Source: Alkalibacterium putridalgicola
Lineage (GTDB): Bacteria; Bacillota; Bacilli; Lactobacillales; Carnobacteriaceae_A
Assembly: GCF_900109825.1 (NCBI RefSeq)
Contig: NZ_FOBL01000007.1
Location: 1 to 64,000 of the forward strand
DNA length: 64,000 nucleotides
Direction: 5' to 3'
Part shown: one piece after another, positions 19,648 through 28,210 of the stretch
How positions within the stretch are numbered: the first letter of the stretch is position 1
How the letters are laid out: every line of letters begins with the position of its first letter
The notes under the pieces: model-generated
Seen by the model: only the letters and a program-made list of their open reading frames with translations
The model's database searches: none
Told to the model about the DNA's origin: nothing
Translations under genes and position numbers: made by a program

Positions 19648-19653
19648 TATAAT
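19648..19653 (+). promoter_or_regulatory. Probable -10 box of the first YflT-like gene
   Basis: TATAAT at 19648-19653, with only a weak -35 candidate (TGTTAA near 19625). The stress-protein type suggests special regulation but no SigB-like box is visible. Confidence 0.4.
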
Positions 19654-19702
19654 GAGTATAGAGACATAAGTCACAATCTAAATTTCACAGGAGGTCATAT
19701 TG

Positions 19703-20281
19703 ATGGTAAACTCGAACAAAACAGTGGTAGGCACCTATCCTACTCAGGATGAAGCGCTGGAAGTTGTCAGTAAACTGAAAAATGAAGGCTATCCGAAAAA
19801 CGATATCATCCTGTATTCGAATGAAGAACAGTCTAATGCCCTGGCGCATTATGAAGCCCACGATGTCGTGGTCGATCCGGATAACACTGCAAAAACGAAG
19901 AAGTATAAAGATACAAAAGACCAGTCAACATGGGACAAAATCAAAGATGCGTTTGTGACAGATACCTACGACCATGAAACTGAGAAAAAACGCGACGCCT
20001 ATAACCAGGATAACGATTTTCTTTATCCGTACAGAAATGACATCGCCAATGGACATTTTGTTGTGGCGGTCGAAAACTATCGTGGTCAACCGACGGAAAG
20101 GGCTGCTGATGCTGGTAACACAGCTGCCATGCCGTCTGACACAGGCGTTATCGATGATCCAGGCAATACGTCAGCCATGCCTTCCGACACAGGGCGGTCA
20201 ACCGATCTGAACAAAGATATGACAACAGAGAACAGAGAATTCAATCGCGCTGATGAAACCAGAGACCGCTACAAAAGATAA
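19703..20281 (+). CDS. YflT/GSP17M-domain general stress protein, copy 1
   Basis: Residues 1-130 match the heat-induced stress protein YflT domain (PF11181 type): NKTVVGTYPTQDEALEVV, then a segment TWDKIKDAF near 75 and a FLYPYRNDIANGHFVVAVE stretch near 110. The remaining 60 residues are low complexity, with two copies of AMPSDTG. Biochemical function of the family is unknown; it is stress-induced in Bacillus. Start ATG 19703 follows AGGAGGT; TTG 19700 is an alternative. It is a tandem paralogue of the next gene, each with its own promoter and terminator. Confidence 0.8.
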   Translation: MVNSNKTVVGTYPTQDEALEVVSKLKNEGYPKNDIILYSNEEQSNALAHYEAHDVVVDPDNTAKTKKYKDTKDQSTWDKIKDAFVTDTYDHETEKKRDAYNQDNDFLYPYRNDIANGHFVVAVENYRGQPTERAADAGNTAAMPSDTGVIDDPGNTSAMPSDTGRSTDLNKDMTTENREFNRADETRDRYKR

Positions 20282-20297
20282 ATATTAGATCCCCCTT

Positions 20298-20341
20298 GTC
20301 TATTACCTGCTGTTTAGATCAGCAGGTAATAGACTTTTTTT
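20298..20341 (+). terminator. Terminator after stress protein copy 1
   Basis: GTCTATTACCTGCTG at 20298-20312 pairs with CAGCAGGTAATAGAC at 20320-20334, then seven T. Its lower stem resembles the terminator after copy 2. Confidence 0.95.
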
Positions 20342-20477
20342 GCTCTATATTAACGGGTCAGCCTTTTTAAACGTTGTTATGAGTGCTATTTCTAGAATTA
20401 TAATTAGTCGTGATTTATAATGAAGTCAAGTGGGAAAAGAGATGGCCTCACTTAAATTCACAATAGGAGGAATCGTT

Positions 20478-21212
20478 ATGCAAGAGAAAAATAAAACAGT
20501 TGTCGGAACATATGATACACGTGACGAGGCTTTGGATGTTGTCTACAAGCTGAAAGATGCAGGTTATCAGAAAGAAAATATTATTCTTTATGCAAATGAA
20601 GACGTGACCCAAACCCAGAGTGATTATGAGGCAGTTAACATCGAAGCAGATACGACCCCAACAAGGGAAACCAGAGAAACGAATAAAGATGATCAGTCCT
20701 TATGGGAACAGATCAAAGATGCGTTTTCATCAGACACTTATGATCACGATGTACGGAAAAGAAATGAAGCCTATAATCAGGAAGACGATCTGCTTTATCC
20801 ATACAGAGATGATATCAAGAATGGCAAAGTCGTCATTGTGCTGGATGGCTACAACGGTGAGGACTTGAACAGATACAACGCTGCCAGAAATGTCGGAGAC
20901 AGCGATAAAGAGTTTGACCCTGGAACACCTGAAACCACACCTGTGACGACTACTGAAGATTCAGTGAGAGACAATGATCTTGATAACGAGACCACTAATA
21001 TGAACACGAGTGACACGACTAAAAAGAAAAATAATCTGGATAATTACAAAGGTGTCAGAGACTCAGAGCCTGACACGAAAGTCAATCCAAGTGGCGGTAA
21101 ACGTGATGTGACTAAAACAGATCACAATACGAGTGGAGACATCAATGATCCGCTGACCGATGGACGTGACTTCTCACGAGAAGATGACGATATGGATGCC
21201 TACAAAAAATAA
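20478..21212 (+). CDS. YflT/GSP17M-domain general stress protein, copy 2
   Basis: This 244-aa paralogue of the preceding gene has the same YflT-type domain in residues 1-125 (NKTVVGTYDTRDEALDVV, LWEQIKDAF, LLYPYRDDIKNGKVVIVLD) and a longer hydrophilic tail of about 115 residues, rich in D, T, N and K and likely disordered. Start ATG 20478 follows TAGGAGG; upstream in-frame starts lack a ribosome site. The pair most likely arose by tandem duplication that included the terminator. The role in stress is inferred from the family only. Confidence 0.8.
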   Translation: MQEKNKTVVGTYDTRDEALDVVYKLKDAGYQKENIILYANEDVTQTQSDYEAVNIEADTTPTRETRETNKDDQSLWEQIKDAFSSDTYDHDVRKRNEAYNQEDDLLYPYRDDIKNGKVVIVLDGYNGEDLNRYNAARNVGDSDKEFDPGTPETTPVTTTEDSVRDNDLDNETTNMNTSDTTKKKNNLDNYKGVRDSEPDTKVNPSGGKRDVTKTDHNTSGDINDPLTDGRDFSREDDDMDAYKK

Positions 21213-21238
21213 TAGCCGTTAACTAGTCTAGTGTTTGG

Positions 21239-21279
21239 AGTCTATTGCCTGATGAGAGAAACAGGCAATAGACTTTTTT
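21239..21279 (+). terminator. Terminator after stress protein copy 2
   Basis: AGTCTATTGCCTG at 21239-21251 pairs with CAGGCAATAGACT at 21262-21274, followed by T-run; similar to the terminator at 20298. Confidence 0.93.
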
Positions 21280-21373
21280 ACTTAAACAACTTTACTGTAA
21301 AAAGATACGTCTCTCTTTTCAATTCTATAGAAAAACTGGTAAAATAAAGAGAGTAGAATATAAGAGGTGACCT

Positions 21374-22075
21374 ATGAATTCAGTAAATTTATCCAAACGG
21401 CTCCAAATCGTAGCCGACTACGTTGAAAAAGGGGCAAGACTTGCCGATATCGGTTCCGATCACGCCTACTTGCCGTGTTATCTGGCACAGAACAAACAGA
21501 TCGACTGTGCTGTTGCAGGTGAAGTCGTCGAAGGACCTTTTTTGAATGCCGTAAATGAAGTGTCCAGTTTGAACCTGGAAGAAACCGTGAGTGTACGTTT
21601 AGGCGATGGGCTCCAAGTCTTAAATGACTTTGACAATATCACCACCATCACGATCGCAGGTGTCGGTGGACCATTGATCGTGCGTATCCTTGAAGAAGGC
21701 AAGCAGCTGCGCAAACGAACGGGACAGGAAACGCTGATCCTTCAGCCGAATGTGAACGAACAAACAGTCCGCGAGTATCTGATGAGAGAGTCTTATGCCA
21801 TCACAGCTGAAACGATTTTAGAAGAAAACGGTAAGCGCTATGAGATCATTAAAGCGAAACCGGCAGATGAAAAAACGGCTTATAACGAGAAAGACTTGTT
21901 GTTCGGACCATTCCTTCGTCAGGAAAAATCGTCCGTCTTTATAGCTAAATGGGAAAGTGAAGCTGAAAAAACGGCTTATGTCATTGGGCAGATGGAAAAA
22001 GCTGAACAAAAAGATGAAGAAAAACTAAAAGAACTGAATAAAAAGCTGAATTTAATCGAGGTGATGATCAAGTGA
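21374..22075 (+). CDS. trmK: tRNA (adenine(22)-N1)-methyltransferase
   Basis: TrmK methylates A22 of bacterial tRNAs with SAM. The 233-aa protein has the Rossmann motif I LADIGSDHAYLP near residues 22-33 and the family IAGVGGPLI near 95 (usually GMGG), then QPNVNEQTVREYL. The C-terminal third is a coiled-coil-like lysine/glutamate-rich helix, as in Bacillus TrmK. It overlaps yqfO by 4 bases, the usual Firmicute arrangement downstream of rpoD; here the stress-protein pair and rplY are inserted between. Confidence 0.94.
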   Translation: MNSVNLSKRLQIVADYVEKGARLADIGSDHAYLPCYLAQNKQIDCAVAGEVVEGPFLNAVNEVSSLNLEETVSVRLGDGLQVLNDFDNITTITIAGVGGPLIVRILEEGKQLRKRTGQETLILQPNVNEQTVREYLMRESYAITAETILEENGKRYEIIKAKPADEKTAYNEKDLLFGPFLRQEKSSVFIAKWESEAEKTAYVIGQMEKAEQKDEEKLKELNKKLNLIEVMIK

Positions 22076-23202
22076 GTAACGTGAGTGTTTCAGATGTCAT
22101 CGCGGAAATCGATCGCTTAGCACCACCTGACTTGGCTGAAAGCTGGGACCCCATCGGTTTATCCTTTGGGAGCACAAAGCAGAGCGTCAAACGTGTGCTC
22201 ATCGCTCTGGACGTGGATAATGATACGATCAAAGAGGCGAAGCAGAAACAGGCTGATCTGATCGTGACCCATCATCCGGCTATTTTCACTTCCCAGAAAA
22301 CTCTGAATCAGGAAGATGAACGAAGAAAACAATACATCGACTTGATCAAATCCGATATTGCCGTCTATTCTGCCCATACGAATCTGGATGCGGCAGCCGG
22401 TGGGATGAACGACTGGCTGGCGGACAGCTTAGGAATCAGAGAATCGGGCCGTCACGTCATGTCGGTGAGTGTGCAGCGCGGTTTCAAGAAGCTGGCCGTG
22501 TATGTTCCGGATTACGCTGCAGATAAGGTCCGCAAAGCTCTCCATGCAGTTGGAGCCGGCGAAATCGGCGCGTACACGGACGTTTCCTATACGCTGAGTG
22601 GTTATGGCCGGTTTACGCCGCAGGAAGGCGCAGACCCGACAGAAGGCGAGATCGGGAAAGAAGAACGTATCCATGAAGAGCGCATCGAAATGATGGTCAG
22701 GGATGCTGATGTGATGAACAGTATCGCGGCATTGAAAGCCGCTCATCCATACGAAGAACCGGTGTACGATATATTTACGCTCGAGTATCAGTCGGAGCCC
22801 TTTGGCTTTGGACGGGTGGGTGATCTGAATGAACCTCTTTCCGCATCGGACCTTGCTGAGAAAGTGAACGAGCAGTTTGACGTTGACGGCGTGAGATACG
22901 GATCGGTGGATGCAGACAGAAAACACACCCAAATAGCGGTCCTTGGAGGATCCGGTGAAAAATACTATAAAGAAGCGCTCAACAAAGGGGCGACACTTTA
23001 TGTAACGGGAGATATTTCCTATCATGGTGCACAGGATATGCTGCGGGACGGTCTGGACTTTATCGATGCCGGCCATTACATGGAAGCCATCGCTGTACCG
23101 AAACTGTTTGAGTACCTGAATCAGTGCAAAAAGGAAAACCAGTGGGACATAGAAATACTGAAAGCAGAAACACAGAAAGACGTATTTACTTATATCAAAT
23201 AG
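22072..23202 (+). CDS. yqfO: Nif3/YqfO family metal-binding protein
   Basis: The family is widespread (GTP cyclohydrolase I type 2/NIF3) with a di-metal site, and its function is not settled. The 376-aa protein is the long form with a central CutA-like insert of about 110 residues (roughly 125-235). Metal ligands are visible in VTHHPAIF (H64, H65), AHTNLDAA, and the C-terminal GDISYHGAQDM and DAGHYMEA. It starts at GTG 22072 inside the trmK stop. Confidence 0.92.
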   Translation: MSNVSVSDVIAEIDRLAPPDLAESWDPIGLSFGSTKQSVKRVLIALDVDNDTIKEAKQKQADLIVTHHPAIFTSQKTLNQEDERRKQYIDLIKSDIAVYSAHTNLDAAAGGMNDWLADSLGIRESGRHVMSVSVQRGFKKLAVYVPDYAADKVRKALHAVGAGEIGAYTDVSYTLSGYGRFTPQEGADPTEGEIGKEERIHEERIEMMVRDADVMNSIAALKAAHPYEEPVYDIFTLEYQSEPFGFGRVGDLNEPLSASDLAEKVNEQFDVDGVRYGSVDADRKHTQIAVLGGSGEKYYKEALNKGATLYVTGDISYHGAQDMLRDGLDFIDAGHYMEAIAVPKLFEYLNQCKKENQWDIEILKAETQKDVFTYIK

Positions 23203-23214
23203 AGGCGGGATAAT

Positions 23215-24441
23215 ATGTACAAGAACTTAGTCGATCGTTTTTTAGAATATGTCAAAATCGAAACACAGTCAGACAGCTCATCAACAACGGTTCCCTCAAC
23301 TCAGTCACAGGTCGAATTTGCCAAGAAACTGATGAAAGATTTACAAGAGATCGGTATGGAAGAAGTCGAGTACAATGATAAAAACGGGTTTGTAACAGCC
23401 ACACTGCCGTCAAACACGGACAATGATGTCCCGGTCATCGGCTACATCGCCCATATGGATACGGCCGACTTCAATGCTGAGAACGTGAATCCTCAGATCC
23501 ATGAGAACTACGACGGCGGAGAGGTCGTCCTGAATAAGAAAATGGGCGTGAAACTGTCACCGAAGGACTTTCCGAATATGAACAACTATATTGGTCAGAC
23601 ACTAATCACCACGGATGGAACGACGCTGCTTGGATCCGACGACAAGTCAGGTATCGTCGAGATCTTTGCCGCCATGGAACATCTGATCAATAACCCGGAC
23701 ATCAAGCACGGCAAGATCCGTATCGCCTTTGGGCCGGACGAAGAGATCGGTGTCGGCGCAGACAAATTTGACGTGGATCACTTTGCCGCAGATTTTGCTT
23801 ATACGATCGACGGCGGACCGGTCGGCGAGCTGGAGTACGAAAGCTTCAATGCCGCTGGTGCCAATGTCCTGATCCAAGGGAAGAACGTTCACCCCGGTAC
23901 AGCTAAAGGAAAAATGGTCAACGCACTGAAACTGGCTATTGCTTTCGACGAAGCATTGCCTAGTCAGGATGTCCCTGAAGAAACAGAAGACAGAGAAGGC
24001 TTTTTCCATCTCCTGGGAATGACAGGAACAGTGGAAGGAGCATCAATGAACTATATCATCCGTGATCACGACAGAGAATTGTTTATCAAACGCAAACAGC
24101 TGATGCGTGATATCGCGATCCGCTTGAATGCACCGTTTGAAGAAGAACGTGTCAAAGTGATCATGAAAGATTCTTACTACAATATGCGCGAAGTCATCGA
24201 AAAAGACATGCGACCCGTAGAACTGGCTGATAAAGCCATGAGGAATTTGGATATCGAACCGGACGTCAAACCGATCAGAGGCGGGACGGACGGCTCGAAG
24301 ATCTCATTTATGGGTCTGCCGACACCGAACATATTTGCCGGTGGAGAAAACTTCCATGGCCGTTACGAATTTGTGGCTGTTGAAAGTATGGAAAGAGCGA
24401 CAGATGTCCTTGTTGAAATCGCACGTCTGGCAGCTGAATAA
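23215..24441 (+). CDS. pepT: Peptidase T (tripeptide aminopeptidase)
   Basis: PepT is a cytosolic zinc M20 peptidase that removes the N-terminal residue of tripeptides. The 408-aa protein is full length. Metal-site motifs: IAHMDTAD near residue 80, SDDKSGIVE near 142, [11 protein letters not shown] near 172, TIDGGP near 198, and [12 protein letters not shown] near the C-terminus. The ribosome site GAGGCGGG is weak. It lies 12 bp after yqfO, so it may belong to the same transcript; a loose GAAAG/CTTTC hairpin follows. Confidence 0.96.
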   Translation: MYKNLVDRFLEYVKIETQSDSSSTTVPSTQSQVEFAKKLMKDLQEIGMEEVEYNDKNGFVTATLPSNTDNDVPVIGYIAHMDTADFNAENVNPQIHENYDGGEVVLNKKMGVKLSPKDFPNMNNYIGQTLITTDGTTLLGSDDKSGIVEIFAAMEHLINNPDIKHGKIRIAFGPDEEIGVGADKFDVDHFAADFAYTIDGGPVGELEYESFNAAGANVLIQGKNVHPGTAKGKMVNALKLAIAFDEALPSQDVPEETEDREGFFHLLGMTGTVEGASMNYIIRDHDRELFIKRKQLMRDIAIRLNAPFEEERVKVIMKDSYYNMREVIEKDMRPVELADKAMRNLDIEPDVKPIRGGTDGSKISFMGLPTPNIFAGGENFHGRYEFVAVESMERATDVLVEIARLAAE

Positions 24442-24454
24442 GCTTAATAACGGA

Positions 24455-24502
24455 TCGAAAGGATCGAAAGCCGAGATGCTTTCTTTCCTTTCTTCTTTTA
24501 TG
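24455..24502 (+). terminator. Possible terminator after pepT
   Basis: Two GAAAG tracts face two CTTTC tracts (about 24456-24497), followed by TTCTTTTA. Confidence 0.45.
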
Positions 24503-24565
24503 CTTTTATGAATCGGACGATCTGCCATTAAAAAGACCCATCAGGATAGAGAAAGGCGTGTTGAT

Positions 24566-27500
24566 ATGAGTTTGCAGTTTATTTTGGGACGGTTACATAC
24601 AAACAAGAAAGCACACATTTACAGTCAGCTTGTGGAATGGTCCCGTGAAGACAGTGATAACCAGGTCTTTTATCTCGTCCCGGATCACATCAAATTTGAG
24701 TCTGAGATGAATATCCTGGAATACATCAAAACCACTCAGTCAGACAAGGAGAGGAATGAACAGTATGCCGGGATGATCAATCTGCAGGTATTCAGTTTCA
24801 GTCGACTGGCCTGGTATTATCTTCAGGACACGGCCATATTCAGCCATTCGCAGTTAACAGAGACTGGACTGTCCATGCTTATACGCAAGATACTGAAAGA
24901 AAATGAAGAAGACCTGACCATATTCAGAGGTGAAAGCCATCAGCAGGGATTCGTGGATAAAACCACGACCTTATTTATGGAAATGAGAAATGGACGTGTC
25001 CATCCTGAAGACCTGGAAGAGCTCTTCATACATGAATGGTCAAATGAAGCAGGGAACAGCGACCTGAGATTGAAACTGACAGATATAAAGAGATTATACG
25101 AAGCGTTCATGGATCAGCTCATCGGGAAATATATCGAGAAAGAAGATGTCCTTGAGGCATTGATCCAGGAAGTGAAACAGAGAGATATGTCTCAAACGCG
25201 TATCATCATCGAACATTTCAACAGTTTCTCCGCACAGGAACAGGCCCTGATCCTTGAACTCGTCGAGCAGGCACAGGATGTCAAAGTGTCACTGATCCTG
25301 GATAAAAAACATGCGGTCGAACCGCCTGAACTGACTGACTTCTTTTATGAAACGGGGATGACCTATTATCGTTTGTACCAGCAGGCACGTGAACGGCGTC
25401 TTCAGATCCAGCATGATGTCGTACTGAACGAAGCCAGCGGTGAGCACTGCAGTGAACTGAATGTACTGGAAGAGTATTGGGTCGACAGTTTTGACCTGTC
25501 GCCTGATAAGACGTTACTTAAAGATGTCCTCATGGATGGGTGCATTGAAATAAGGGCGGCAGAGAACAAACAAGCCGAAGTGTTGCATGCGGCAACTACG
25601 ATAAAACAACTGGTTGCTAAAGACAACTACCGATACAAAGACATCCTGGTGGTGTCCCGTGTGCTGGACGATTACAAGCGGATGCTGGAAGCGACCTTTG
25701 CTGAAAATGAGATCGAATTGTTCGTGGATCAAGCCGATCATATGGCAGGCCATGCCCTAGTCGAGGGGATACAAAGTCTGTTCCTGATTCACAAACGCTA
25801 CTGGCGCTATGATGATATCATGCGGTTCTTAAAAACTGAGCTCTTTATCCCTTTGAACGAAAACGAACAGCTGCCGAAAGACAATGTGGAAAAACTGGCT
25901 TTCTGGAACAGTAAAGCAGAAGACTGGCGGACGCGACTGGATATTTTAGAGAACGTCATGCTGGCCTATGGCTATGAAGGACGCGAATGGATGGAAGACA
26001 AAGAGTGGATCTATGCTCGTTTCCATCTGGAAGAAATGGATGAACAATTGGATGCGGACAAACAGATGCAGCGTCAGGCCAACGAAGCTAAAGATCAGGT
26101 CCGTGATATCCTGCTGCCATTTTATCAACGGCTGTCTAAGGTAGAAACAAACCGCGAGGCAGCCCGCCTATTGTATCAGTTTCTTGATGAGCAGGGATTC
26201 AATGATCAGCTGCTGTACTGGCGTGATCAGGCGATCGAGCAGGGGGAACTGGAGAATGCCAGAAAACACGAACAAGTCTGGCAGACATTTATCCAGCTCC
26301 TCGACGAGTTCGTCGATGTATTAGGCGATGAACCATGGGATATGGATTCTTTCCTGTCTATTCTGGAAACTGGCTTCGAACAGGCGACTTACAGCATCGT
26401 GCCACCGAGCATCGACCAGGTCATGTTCACTAACTTTGATAAATCAAGGATCAACACGAAAAAAGTCGTGCTCATTCTTGGCATGACCGATACCCAGCTG
26501 CCGATGAGTCAGGAAAATGACTCGATCTTGACCGATGAAGACAGAGAAGCCTTGTCCGTCTACTTGCCGGACGACAAGTATTTGGCTCCGACAACGAGCG
26601 GGCGCCTGGCGAGTGAACCTTTTGCGGCATACACAGCTTTCATGAATGCCTCCGAGCGACTGATTTTCAGTTACCCAGTCAAGAATGACGGGTCCGGAGA
26701 CAATCAGCTGAGTCCATACATCGAACGGATCAGCCGTCATCTTAATGTTCCAGTAAAACAGATAAAAGCAGAACCCGGGAGCCTGACACAAGAATCTTAC
26801 GAGACCCTCCTTTCCTTTGTCGGTTCACGCAGGGAGACGATGGGACATCTGGTGAATGTCCTTAGGGAAGGGATAGATAAAGAAGACCAGCCGTCACTTT
26901 TCTGGATAAAACTTTATCAGTCACTCTTTAAAGATGCCGATCCGATCGAACGGAAAATATTGAGCAGTCTGGAGTATTCTAATGTTCCTAAACGACTCGA
27001 CCGCGAACTGGCGGAGGAACTATACGGAAAGGATCTGTACCTTTCTGTGTCACAGCTTGAGAGTTTTTACCTTGATCCTTACAGTCATTTCCTGCGTTAT
27101 GGACTGAAACTGAAAGAACGGACCGTTCAGGAACTGACTCCGGCAGAAACTGGGACCTTTTTCCATGATGCTCTGGACAGTATATTCAAAACCATCGTGA
27201 ACCGAAACGTGAACATGAGCGACCTTAATGACAAGACACTCAATGAGCTGACCGACGAAGTACTCCAGGAGCTGTATGAGAAAAATAAATTCCGACTGCT
27301 TTCCATGTCGAACCGGATGAAGTTTATCCGCAGGCAGTTGAGTGACACCATCAGACAGATGATGTGGGCGATCGCCAATCAGTCACGCCGGTCACGCATG
27401 GCGCCGCAGCAATCGGAAGTGCTTTTCGGACGTATCGCAACCAAACAGGGTGTCCCAGGACTGACTTTTCCTTTAAATAACGGAGGAAAACTCCATGTCC

Positions 27501-28210
27501 GTGGAAAAATCGACCGTCTGGATGCGATGGAGATCGATGATCAGCTCTATATCAGTGTGGTCGATTATAAATCCGGCGACAAAAAGCTCGAATTTGATGA
27601 GATCTATCATGGTCTGATGATGCAGCTGCTGACTTATCTGGATACAGCAGTCGAACATTCTGAAGAATTATTCGGCAGAAAAGCCAAACCGGCGGGAGCC
27701 TTTTACGCCCAAGTTAAAAACCCGCTGCTTGACGGACGTTCAGTGAAAAATAAGGACTGGCTTGAAGAAATGCTGAAGCAGTTCAAAATGAAAGGCATTC
27801 TTCTTAATGAGGATGATCTGCTTTCAAGTATAGATAAGACACTGGATAACGGGGTATCATCGCTGGTCTATCCGTTGAAGAAACTGGTGAAAGGTCAGCT
27901 TCGAGGCTCGTTTATTACTCTGGATGACCTAGAGCTGCTCTTGAAGCACCACCGGACCAAAATAAGAGAAGCTGGTAACCTGATCCTGTCCGGTGAAAAT
28001 CAGCTGGCACCTTTTTACGAGAAGAAAGGACGCACACCTACGACTGTCGGAGGGGAATATCATCCGATATCCCAGTTTGATGTGCTGCTTCCGGGCAACC
28101 AGAACTACTACCGTAATCTGCCTAAGATCAAAGACCAGAGTGAGCTGATCGATAAGCTCAAATTGAAGTACCAGATTATCGAACCAGCAAAGGGGGTTGA
28201 TGAAGGATGA
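24566..28210 (+). CDS. rexB: ATP-dependent helicase/nuclease subunit B (RexB/AddB)
   Basis: RexB pairs with RexA in the Chi-regulated enzyme that resects double-strand breaks for RecA. The 1214-aa protein has a P-loop-like N-terminus (FILGRLHTNKKAH), a large inactive-helicase middle and a C-terminal nuclease domain with ISVVDYKSGDKKL and QLLTYLD near residues 990-1030. The four cysteines that ligate the 4Fe-4S cluster in Bacillus AddB appear replaced: LDPYSHF stands where a Cys precedes AFSHF, and TTVGGEYHPISQFD where CxxCxxxxxC is expected. It overlaps rexA by 4 bases. Confidence 0.95.
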   Translation: MSLQFILGRLHTNKKAHIYSQLVEWSREDSDNQVFYLVPDHIKFESEMNILEYIKTTQSDKERNEQYAGMINLQVFSFSRLAWYYLQDTAIFSHSQLTETGLSMLIRKILKENEEDLTIFRGESHQQGFVDKTTTLFMEMRNGRVHPEDLEELFIHEWSNEAGNSDLRLKLTDIKRLYEAFMDQLIGKYIEKEDVLEALIQEVKQRDMSQTRIIIEHFNSFSAQEQALILELVEQAQDVKVSLILDKKHAVEPPELTDFFYETGMTYYRLYQQARERRLQIQHDVVLNEASGEHCSELNVLEEYWVDSFDLSPDKTLLKDVLMDGCIEIRAAENKQAEVLHAATTIKQLVAKDNYRYKDILVVSRVLDDYKRMLEATFAENEIELFVDQADHMAGHALVEGIQSLFLIHKRYWRYDDIMRFLKTELFIPLNENEQLPKDNVEKLAFWNSKAEDWRTRLDILENVMLAYGYEGREWMEDKEWIYARFHLEEMDEQLDADKQMQRQANEAKDQVRDILLPFYQRLSKVETNREAARLLYQFLDEQGFNDQLLYWRDQAIEQGELENARKHEQVWQTFIQLLDEFVDVLGDEPWDMDSFLSILETGFEQATYSIVPPSIDQVMFTNFDKSRINTKKVVLILGMTDTQLPMSQENDSILTDEDREALSVYLPDDKYLAPTTSGRLASEPFAAYTAFMNASERLIFSYPVKNDGSGDNQLSPYIERISRHLNVPVKQIKAEPGSLTQESYETLLSFVGSRRETMGHLVNVLREGIDKEDQPSLFWIKLYQSLFKDADPIERKILSSLEYSNVPKRLDRELAEELYGKDLYLSVSQLESFYLDPYSHFLRYGLKLKERTVQELTPAETGTFFHDALDSIFKTIVNRNVNMSDLNDKTLNELTDEVLQELYEKNKFRLLSMSNRMKFIRRQLSDTIRQMMWAIANQSRRSRMAPQQSEVLFGRIATKQGVPGLTFPLNNGGKLHVRGKIDRLDAMEIDDQLYISVVDYKSGDKKLEFDEIYHGLMMQLLTYLDTAVEHSEELFGRKAKPAGAFYAQVKNPLLDGRSVKNKDWLEEMLKQFKMKGILLNEDDLLSSIDKTLDNGVSSLVYPLKKLVKGQLRGSFITLDDLELLLKHHRTKIREAGNLILSGENQLAPFYEKKGRTPTTVGGEYHPISQFDVLLPGNQNYYRNLPKIKDQSELIDKLKLKYQIIEPAKGVDEG

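Noticed and set aside
22429-23076. 215-codon minus-strand ORF inside yqfO
   Set aside because: Antisense shadow of a well-supported gene.
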